In this document: positions 56,501 through 64,000 of the stretch, piece after piece
Position numbering within the stretch: the first letter of the stretch is position 1
Layout: the number at the start of each line of letters is the position of its first letter
Assembly: GCA_002118135.1 (NCBI GenBank)
Contig: BDIU01000177.1
Span: 248,001 to 312,000 of the forward strand
DNA: 64,000 nucleotides
Reading direction: 5' to 3'
From: Trebouxia sp. TZW2008
Taxonomy: Eukaryota > Chlorophyta > Trebouxiophyceae > Trebouxiales > Trebouxiaceae
Translations under genes and position numbers: made by a program
Notes under the pieces: model-generated
Database searches by the model: none
What the model saw: the letters and a program-made list of their open reading frames with translations, nothing else
What the model was told of the DNA's origin: nothing

Positions 56501-58574
56501 GCACTGTATACAGTCACCCCATCACTCAGGGGTTGTAGGAGCTGTGTTGATGGACTTTGACCAGTGCATTGCAGTGCATTGCAATTCGTAACGCCTCAGC
56601 AGGCGTGGGTGTTGCAGGCCCAGCCTTACTGATAGCTGCATACCCCAAACTGGCTATGGTGACACCCACAAAATTTGTGCTGGATCAGCAGGCATGACTC
56701 AGCACAAGTTTTGCAGATTTGGCCATTACAGTACCAGCGTTTACAATGGGTGAGCCAACTGCTCAGGCAGGCCGTCATGTGCAACGCTTGAGCATACATT
56801 TTTCTTGCAGGCTCAATATTCAAGATGACAGCAGTCGCAGCGTGTGAACAAATTTGATGCAGCACTTCCCACTTCATTCATGATGCACCATAACGATGTT
56901 GAAGCGTGTTGATTGCAGGCCCTGCGTTCAAGATGGCAGCAGTCCCATCTCGTGACCAGATTGGCCGCGGCATAGCTCAGAAGGCCACGCTGTCCCTCAA
57001 ACGTAAGGCAGCTGCGAGAGCAGGCACACCCTTCACATCTGGTCTCCCCACAGGCCTGCCATCACGCAAGCGAAGGGCACCTGGTACCCCCTTGCCCCTC
57101 TCGAGTGCTGGCAAGAGGCTGGCGTCCAATTTGAGGGGAGGCACACCTGCTAGCGATGCACAGCTCAGAGCAAGCTACAAGCCTGTACATTCAGGTACGT
57201 ATCAAATTGCAATGCATGTGTTGAGAAGAAATCTCAAGTGACCCTCATTCATGTCTAGTGCTGGCAAGAGGCTGGCATTCAAACTAAGGGGATGCACGTC
57301 TGCTAGTGATGCGCCTCAAGCGTAGCTACAACCCTTTGCCTTCAGGTGTGCATTGATGTGCAGTGCATGCCATGCTGCATTGCATGAAGTCGAACAGCCG
57401 AAAACAAGGGGTGCCTGCTTGCCCTTGTCTACTGCTGGCAGGAGGATGGCGTCCAATCTAAAGCGAGGAATGCCTGCTAGCAATGCACAGCTTGGAGCCA
57501 GTCACAAGCCTTGATTATGCATTGGACTGCAATGCTTGTGTTAGACTAGAGAGCATGAAGGGGGCTCTGAAGCTGTTCTGTCATATGATGAGGGTTCTCT
57601 GTGAGCAGAAGCAGGCTGCATTGGTGTCATGTATATCCTGTGCCTTTGATGATGCATGCGAGAGGCTCACTAAGCAGGAGATGTGTTCATGTCTGCTGTC
57701 AGCAATGTAGCTTGCTGACTGATTGCTTTTGTCTGCTGTCAGTGCAATTCAGTCATGAGTGTTTCGCCAACTGACCCAAAGGTTTGACTTGGCATGTAGC
57801 CCGGCGTCTTACAGCTGACCTGTCAGCATGATTGCTGCTACCTATATTCACCTGTTGTTATGCAGGCTCTGCAATTTGCGTGTTTGCATTCAGCCCTTTT
57901 TGTGCTCAACAAATGTATTCCATGGATTGCATTCAAGTCTACAGGCTCGCAGCACTGGTTCAGCACAACAACAACAGCTCACTGCGCTGGTTTAGCTGAT
58001 CATTGCTTCTGTGCTTCTGTGCGTGAGCTCCACCAGCATCCTTTACAGCAGTAGGCCCATGTCAATCAGAACCTGAGTTCTGAGCGTTGCCACACAACTT
58101 ATTCTTGCCATTTGAGACTTGCTGGGCACAAGGGCACCTGTGACGCGGCTTACACCTAAGCTGATGCAAATGCTGCACAACTTTGCACAAATCATAGTCA
58201 TTCATTCCTTCTTTTATTCACTCACTCCAGCGCATGCTAGACAGGCTCAGCAGGCCCAGCTGTACTGGAGCAATCAACATTCTCCAACCAGTTCATTCCT
58301 GTGTCTGCTGTATCATTTGCAGAATGTAGCATTTACAGTGATATTTGCCATTTCAGGGCGCCCAGGCTCCACCCGTATGGGATCTGCTCAAGACTCTCCA
58401 GCATTGGGCGATGGCTTCAGCACTCCAGTTGTGCATCAGCCACGCACAGCATCAAAGGACAGCAATGCTATCTTGGAAAAAGTCAGGGCACAGGCCTTAG
58501 CAGCGCATGCAGCCCATAGCAAAGCTGATGGCAAGGCGACGGCGCATCTCACAGATGATTTGCTTAACATATGA
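53592..58574 (+). CDS. ESS2: Splicing-associated protein ESS2 (DGCR14/Es2 family)
   Basis: ESS2 is a nuclear protein of the late spliceosome (C complex). Exons 53592-53768, 54026-54224, 54646-55241, 56175-56361, 56919-57194 and 58357-58574 join in phase to 550 aa. Conserved blocks in family order: LEEDEYSDRIEAIIQRDFFP with DLPKLQ, the TP-rich stretch of exon 2 (RTPVGATPGGWGTPG), LDKFFAQHTSEDNASFQELM, ALYYDSSQ, VVNTPAFTPGPEQSPLMTWG, STPIRL and GPAFKMAAVPSRDQIG, then RASYKP and the C-terminal LTDDLLNI. The TP/SP pairs are probable phosphorylation sites. The conserved segment between QTSK (55241) and AEAG (56175) is shorter than in animals, so a small exon there may be missed. Two other versions of exon 4 and several decayed exon edges lie in the introns. 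Confidence 0.92.
55750..56120 (+). repeat. Two decayed copies of ESS2 exon 4
   Basis: Copies starting near 55762 and 55966 match the exon at 56175 (CAGGCAGAGGCTGGT, the FTPGP block). The first is stopped by TAG after 14 codons. The second stays open through VNTPAFTPGPAQTPVMTLGG, then ends in TGA with no donor. Confidence 0.88.
56610..56870 (+). repeat. Decayed copies of the ESS2 exon-5 start
   Basis: TTGCAGGCCCAGCCTTACTG (about 56613) and TTGCAGGCTCAATATTCAAG with ATGACAGCAGTCGCAGCGTG (about 56808) match the real exon start at 56919. Only the last copy continues. Confidence 0.8.
57240..57510 (+). repeat. Decayed copies of the ESS2 exon-5 end
   Basis: GTGCTGGCAAGAGGCTGGC followed by AAACTAAGGGGATGCACGTC (about 57258) and a second copy near 57428 repeat the SSAGKRLASNLRGG block of the exon. 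They lie downstream of the real donor at 57195. Confidence 0.8.
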
Positions 58575-59276
58575 ATTCAAGATTCAAATTTACTGCCTAA
58601 ATTACCATGTCGTCTCGAGTTCAAGGGGTTTGTTGTTGATATAAGACTTCACAGTCATGTCCCTGACAGCGAGCGATTGGTCTGTGCGTTGATGTCATAG
58701 CTGTGTACTGCATCCTGCGAAGTTCATTCGTGTGGCATTGCTTCATATTTTTGTTGCTTGTTGATCTGCATAATATTATTTGCTGTAGCATTGCAGTTGG
58801 GTCTTGGCAGCAGGTTGGGAGGGAGCATTAGTGGTGTTGCCTTCAAAGATGAAATGTCTCTATGCAAACTATGATTGTGTTAGAGTTCGACACCCAGCAA
58901 CAATGATTGCAGTGGCTGTGTTTGAGCGCACAGCGATTGCAACTTACATCTGCAATTGCAGCTGCCGGTTGACTCAGGCAGGCCTGCCCCTAGGGCTGCC
59001 TACATTGTAAATCTTTGCTTATCTCATGACGCTCAAAGCACTGACCCGTTCGGACATTGGGGTACAGAAATGAAAAAGAAAAGCCTACGCAGTTAGGCTT
59101 CATAAAAGGAGCCTCTGTCTATAGAGGCAGCCCGGGGTACATAAACGCCTCCCTTCCATGACAGTGTCATGGTGCACAAGTGTTTAAGATAAATGTTCAA
59201 AGCTCATTCTACATTAGCAGGCAATATCTAAATCAACCTTTGGCCACCAAGGCCTGGCATCAGGCAAAGTAATCAA
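58575..59276. other. Intergenic, convergent 3' ends, with two small hairpins
   Basis: No conserved frame. AAGCCTA/TAGGCTT (59081-59087 with 59094-59100, 6-nt loop) and GCCTCT/AGAGGC (59111-59116 with 59123-59128, 6-nt loop) are adjacent small inverted repeats. A TGTAA near 59007 could be the ESS2 poly(A) signal. Confidence 0.5.
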
Positions 59277-60518
59277 TTACTGAATTGAATTGAAGAAGCC
59301 CTCGAGCACATGCGCATCTAATGGACGGTCACCACCTTTCAGAATCAGGGAAATGTCTGGCCTGGTAAGTGCCAAACTGTACACAAGGTTGCCAAATTCT
59401 GTTGCACAATATTGACCGGTCAGGTCACAGCAGGACACCTGCAGTACTTTGAGAGATGACAAATCTTTCACAGATTGTACCTTGCAATCAATGACCAATT
59501 TAGCACAATGTACAGACAGCGATCGCAATCTTGACATTGCACTCCAGTCAACCTGCAAGTGCAGCTGGCAGCGTTCCAGCATATGTCCAGAGGCATTATG
59601 AAAAGTCAGGACAGTGAGGCTTTGCAGCTGTGTCAATTCTTCCTTGATATGCATTGAGTTGGTCCCATACATGATCCTTAGGTTCTGCAGACTTCTAAGC
59701 TCATACAACCAGGCCATTGGAGCATCTTGCTGTGTTAAGCTTATTGCCAAGTGGCGCAACTCCTTCAATTGGGTGATGCTGTCTGGGATTCTGTGAGGCA
59801 TGTATAAGCTGCCCTCTTTGCTGTTCACTCTGCTGGAATGAAGGTGCAGCTCAGTCAACGCTTCACAGGCAGAGATGCCTTTCTCATGCAGCCCAGAAAG
59901 CCCGCGTTTTGACAGTTGCAGCTTTTGCAGCGTAGCAGCAAAGGGACAGCCCCTGTCAGCTTCAACTTGTGCACTCTCTGAACATAGTGAAGTCAAATGA
60001 GCAGCTGCATGCAGATGCGTGAAATGTCCTGATCGCAGGCGTAGATCTTGCACACTGTGCAAACTTTGCAAAGGCAGCAAGCTGATTGGCCTCCGAGAAT
60101 TGACCTTTCCAAAGTCACAGCACTGAAGGTTGCTGAAAGATGACAATATCTCCACTGCACCTTTAGATAAGCCGCTGCAGTAGATGCGTGACAGCTTTTT
60201 TGGGGATCCTGCAAGACTAGCTAGACTCACTTGTAATTTGGAGCTATTGTCTGCCAGCACTTTGATGTGACTGCCACGCTTCCTTATCCAGCCTAGTAAT
60301 GCTGGCAGTTTGGAAGTCTCAATGCTCTTGGGGATCAATAGAATTTGGCAGAGCTCAGGATATGAGGAAAAGACATCTCTCAGCTTCCGACAAACAAGTG
60401 GGAGGTTGTAGTAGTGAGACTGCTGCTTGAGGTCTGAGTTGAAGTCTGAAGGAGGGTCCCCAAGTCCTTGTACCAAGTCTGTTTGCATCAACTGGATAAC
60501 GCGTGCCCACAATTCCAC
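59277..60518 (-). CDS. F-box-like leucine-rich repeat protein, single exon
   Basis: The 413-aa frame is intronless. Its N-terminal part (LPLVCRKLRDVFSSYPELCQ) resembles the second half of an F-box, which would link a SCF ubiquitin ligase to substrates. It is followed by irregular LRRs: LQKLQLSKRGLSGLHEKGIS, LTELHLHSSRV, LKELRHLAISLTQQDAPM, LRSLQNLRIMYG, LRSLSVHCAKLVIDCKV and LSSLKVLQVSCCDLTGQYC. No signal peptide or membrane helix. The N-terminus (MELWARVIQLM) may be the true start because stop codons lie upstream. Substrate and pathway are unknown. Similar single-exon LRR genes are numerous in trebouxiophyte genomes. Confidence 0.78.
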   Translation of the reverse strand: MELWARVIQLMQTDLVQGLGDPPSDFNSDLKQQSHYYNLPLVCRKLRDVFSSYPELCQILLIPKSIETSKLPALLGWIRKRGSHIKVLADNSSKLQVSLASLAGSPKKLSRIYCSGLSKGAVEILSSFSNLQCCDFGKVNSRRPISLLPLQSLHSVQDLRLRSGHFTHLHAAAHLTSLCSESAQVEADRGCPFAATLQKLQLSKRGLSGLHEKGISACEALTELHLHSSRVNSKEGSLYMPHRIPDSITQLKELRHLAISLTQQDAPMAWLYELRSLQNLRIMYGTNSMHIKEELTQLQSLTVLTFHNASGHMLERCQLHLQVDWSAMSRLRSLSVHCAKLVIDCKVQSVKDLSSLKVLQVSCCDLTGQYCATEFGNLVYSLALTRPDISLILKGGDRPLDAHVLEGFFNSIQ

Positions 60519-61657
60519 AGAAAATCCTACAGCATAATTTTGCGGTACCTCTTGGTGTTCCCTGTGCCTGCGAAAAGTCTCCGCTTGTCGCAGCTTTTCG
60601 AAAAGGTACGAAGGCAGGGCTTGAGGACAAAGCAGCGGACCTAAAGGGGTCAGTTGCCTGATCCATACTGCAGCTCGCTACGTATAGGTGGTGCTGCCGC
60701 CAACGGCGACCTTCAGCACACCGCGCCTCTATGTACTTCGGCGCACACAAACAAAGTCTCGTCTGTGGGCGTGCTGTGTTACTGCGGCAATATACAGTGA
60801 TCTGCGCTTCCACTGCTGTTGGTTGGGATCAGGACTGTACAGCAAACAGACAACATGAAGGCGCCTAAGCCTTGAGCACTAGGCTGCTCGATGCATTCGA
60901 TTGCAAAGGCTTGCACCTACTGAGAGGAGATGATTGCCCTTCTTGGCGCTTTGCTGCACGTGTACTGCAATACGGTCTGCCTACATTAAAGAGAGAGAGA
61001 GAATAATTTTACATGCCTCCTTCGTACAACAAGGACGGGCATGTGGTAGCTCATGAATACCTGCTTGTTCAGCAGCTTGAATTTTGCATTGTCTCTCTGT
61101 TGCGGACTTTATTGTATTCTTGCTTTCGTTAGAGTCTGCAACTTGCTTGGCAGCAGCAGTCCTACGGTCCAGCGGTGCGGGCGTGACGGTGGGACGTTGT
61201 ACGCGCGCCCACTCTTTGTTTCGTCACACAGGCGACAGACGACTTATCAGCGCAGCTCTTGCTTTCTGCTCAGCACAGTTGCGGCAAAAGCGCTGCTGCT
61301 GCGTCAGCAGGAAAGCTTTGCGTTGGCGCGTCTGCGAGGCTCAAGCTTGGCACAAGTTGGAGGTACGAAAGTCGTGACCACGCTGCACCGGCAGATGCTT
61401 TGTAGATGCTTTCTTGCGCAGCAGCAGCGCCACATTTGGAGCACGGTCTGGAATTTTTGCTATTGACCGCTTGCTTTCCAAATCAGGACAATACAGCAAG
61501 CTACGCACTCTGCTGGCAACCTTGCTCAGCTGCAATAGGCTGTGATGCCTGAGACGTCCTGCTCAAACATCTGGTCAGTTTGTGTAGCCATGCTACAGGG
61601 CTTCGTTGGCTTGGTGCATCTTTCAGCCTTGGAAATTAGCGCGTGCTGTGCTACAGT
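60519..61657. other. Divergent intergenic region with AG microsatellite
   Basis: Contains the 5' flanks of the F-box-like LRR gene (-) and the nuclease-like gene (+). An (AG)n run lies at about 60988-61002. Open frames near 61053-61466 show no family features. Confidence 0.45.
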
Positions 61658-63596
61658 ATGACTACAGTTGGCGAGCTGGTGGACAAGGCCGACATTCCTG
61701 GAGAGCGCAGGGATCTTGTCAAAAAAGTCTTGCGTGCCCTAGGTTACGAATCAAGCAGAGCAGTTGGCAAGGCTTTCCTGAAGATTGCCAAAAATGACAT
61801 GACAGATGCTGGCATGAGCATTGCTGATGCCAATGCTATACTGGCAGAAGTGGAGCCAATGCAAGGTAGGATGCATCACTTTACCGCTTTTTGTGCTGTT
61901 ATGTGTTGCTCTAACTGCAATAGTTGACATGCAGACTCTCAGCCAATAGCGATGCTCAGTATTTCAGCCCATAGCATTGTTCAGTGTTGACACATGGCAC
62001 TTGTAATTGCTGCAGGACAGACAAACCTTCAAGCAAAGGTTGATTACATGCATGATGCAATCAAGAGACGCGAAGCCCAAGAGCGAACTGTCAAGGTGGC
62101 AATCTCTTCTGCCACAGACGCTAAACGAAAGCTTGTTGAAAGTATCTGTGGAGTGCAATTTGTCCACAGCTTGGCCCCCATGCATGAGCAATCTAAGCGA
62201 CAATGCACTCAGCAGCAGCTCTCCCTAGCAAGCATCAACGAGTTTGTGTGGACTGGGGATGAGGATACTCCTGAGGAAATAGAGCGTTTGAAGTTGCGCT
62301 TGCAAGCCCTCATCGGCTGGGATGACTTTCCCTCTGATCTGGAATTTCGAGATGTACACACGCAGATGCTGTTCAATGAGCGCATAGAAGATGAGTCCCA
62401 CCGAATAGAGATTTCAGGTGAGCATCATCCTGCATCTGCTCAGAATCAAGTGTCTGAATCCTTGCTCAACAGCAGTCACATTGAGCAACTGCATCTATGC
62501 ATCGCTGGGAATGGTTCAATTGTGACAGTATGATGCCCAAAAAGCTTACATGCTTGCATATGCCGGTTTTCTTGGAATTACATCTTTTGCCTGTATGCTT
62601 GACCTGCTTGTTGGCAAACACACAATCACGTTTTGCTAGTGTTGTGGAGCACATATCACACGCACCAATCAAAAGTGCTTGAGGCAAAGAGTTGTTGCTA
62701 TTTGCAGGCAATTCTGACATTGCCTTGCAACATGCCATGGTTCACCCAGGCGGCTTCATGTTGGAGGACACGCTTCTACTAGTGGAAGCAAAGACGAACT
62801 TGAGTCAAGAGGCATTGGTAATGGCCAGTCTTGTTTATATACCATGCTGATTTGACTAGTGGGCTATGCTTCATGACACTCACTAGTATACCCTTACCTT
62901 GCACTGCTCATGCTTGGCATGGTCCATGTGCATGTCTCAAAAGCACACAGCGTTTGACATGCAGACCTCTTGCGAACAGCAGTTGTGTAGGAGGCTTGTT
63001 GTGCAGCCCCACTGAAGGAAAGTGCCTTGCTGTTGCAGAAAGCTGCTGAGGCCAAGGCGTACATGCAGTATGTGGCTTTTGAGTCTGCAACACATCGTTA
63101 TGTGCCAGTAGTGCTTACAGATGGCAACATCATGGTGATGTATGTCCACAATACCAAGCTCAACGCACACCAACGCATTTATTGGGGCTTTGATCAGATC
63201 TTGGCTGCATCAGTTTACCTAGCAGAATTGGTAAAGCAGATAGCCTTGAATAATCAATTGATGCGCGGCTACATCCCGGGACATGATGATCAACCTGAAT
63301 CCCCGGAGGATCCTGGCACAGGGCGCAAAGGTCCTAGCGCGGTTCCTGACGAGGCAAGCATGGACCCTGAAGAAAGCAAGCACAATGACAACGACAATCC
63401 ACTGAAAAAGGCTACATCAAAGCATGGCATTTCAATTACACCAGAGTCTATGTCTTTGAAACAACAATGTTTGACTGACATGCAAGATGCAGATATGCAA
63501 GATGCCTTGCGACTTGCTAGATTCCACCCTTGTGTCACAGCTGTATATGGCCTTCCCCCATATGCAAAGCCAAAGTCTTATGGACTGGCATCCTGA
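61658..63596 (+). CDS. PD-(D/E)XK nuclease-like protein, Crinkler-type similarity
   Basis: Exons 61658-61865, 62016-62417, 62708-62817 and 63039-63596 join in phase to 425 aa. Residues 1-70 are a small helical domain (TVGELVDKADIPGERRDLV, then VLRALGY). A linker with FVWTGDEDTPEEIERLKLRL leads to FRDVHTQMLFNERI. Exon 3 holds the nuclease signature: GNSDIAL with Asp207, then LLLVEAKTN with Glu230 and Lys232, a D..ExK arrangement. The next helix (QEALQKAAEAKAYMQYV) and the strands VPVVLTDGNIMVMYVHN fit the restriction-endonuclease fold. The last 90 residues are polar and low in complexity. This arrangement resembles REase domains of the Crinkler-RHS-type family found in free-living eukaryotes and pathogens. 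Targets are unknown, the match is motif-based, and other uses of the fold are possible. Confidence 0.7.
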
Positions 63597-64000
63597 TATT
63601 TTTGGAGCTTTGATCAAAGTGAAATCCACCTGGATTTGAGCTGTCTGTTTATCGTAGTAGCATACATTCTGTCTTTTTGTTGTCATCATTGCTTGCAATG
63701 AAGCAAGATTGTATATCTGTTTTTGAGAACATTTTGCCACGTTGCACCAGGTATGTGGTTGGAACAATTTTGGTCCACATGTCTGCGTTGTTTTTGTCGC
63801 AAACTGTGCTCGATCTGCGGGAAATAACTTATGGTGTTTGTTCGTCTTTTGCGGTCGCCTTCTATCGCTATTTTTCCCACTTGATATGCACAGTATTGCT
63901 GTGCAGTCAAGCCACCTGTCAGGGTTACCTGCACATGCGATCAGACTTGGTAGCTGGCTAACGCATGTAAAAATTTTCTCTCTCTTCTCTCCTACGTGAC
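63597..64000. other. 3' flank of the nuclease-like gene to window end
   Basis: No conserved frame. TGTAA at about 63967 could be a poly(A) signal. Open frames on both strands lack family features. Confidence 0.4.

Noticed and set aside
58870..58910. Possible tRNA T-arm (AGAGTTCGACACC)
   Set aside because: No pairing stem around the loop and no D arm or acceptor stem within range.
61053..61466. Plus-strand frame of 137 codons upstream of the nuclease-like gene
   Set aside because: No motif or splice-linked partner. It lies in a GC-richer promoter-like region between divergent genes.

Overview
The window is eukaryotic nuclear DNA from a green alga, most likely a trebouxiophyte that can build flagella (a Trebouxia- or Coccomyxa-like organism). 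The evidence is a nuclear gene for plastid ribosomal protein S1 with a transit peptide, plant-type nucleotide-sugar transporter and carboxypeptidase sequences, a CEP135/BLD10 centriole gene, and short exons split by GT-AG introns with TGCAG acceptors. The taxon is an inference from gene content. No mobile-element genes, CRISPR arrays or operons are visible. Exon models were built by hand from protein-family conservation, splice consensus and reading phase. They are predictions.

Layout, left to right: the 3' half of a TFIIS gene (+, from the window edge to about 1523); plastid ribosomal protein S1 (-, 2306-9894); a MYND-finger/MSS51_C protein (+, 10116-12388); a spidroin-like Ala/Ser-rich secreted protein (+, 13339-14874); a CMP-sialic-acid-type nucleotide-sugar transporter (-, 15457-19846); an intron-containing elongator tRNA-Met (-, 21198-21312); an 18-kb, 31-exon CEP135/BLD10 gene (+, 21722-39777); a single-exon LRR protein (+, 40065-40970); UTP23 (-, 41916-43775); a secreted, C-terminally anchored M14 metallocarboxypeptidase (+, 44211-48948); an unidentified secreted glycoprotein (-, 49685-53172); ESS2/DGCR14 (+, 53592-58574); a single-exon F-box-like LRR protein (-, 59277-60518); and a PD-(D/E)XK nuclease-like protein resembling the Crinkler-type family (+, 61658-63596). 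The genes do not form a shared pathway. They are mainly housekeeping functions (transcription, rRNA processing, splicing, plastid translation, centriole assembly) plus cell-surface or secreted proteins. Four gene pairs are divergent and may share promoters: 9895-10115, 43776-44210, 53173-53591 and 60519-61657.

The most striking structure is not a gene. Nearly every intron-rich gene, on both strands, contains local tandem arrays whose unit spans an intron-exon junction. Decayed copies of exon starts, with their TGCAG acceptors, pile up upstream of the real exon. Decayed exon ends, with their donors, pile up downstream. The largest array has nine decoys of the zinc-binding exon of the carboxypeptidase. 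In BLD10 several copies keep both splice sites and a length divisible by three, so they could be spliced in. A small MITE-like repeat family (five copies) and a perfect 18-bp hairpin also sit in introns or flanks.
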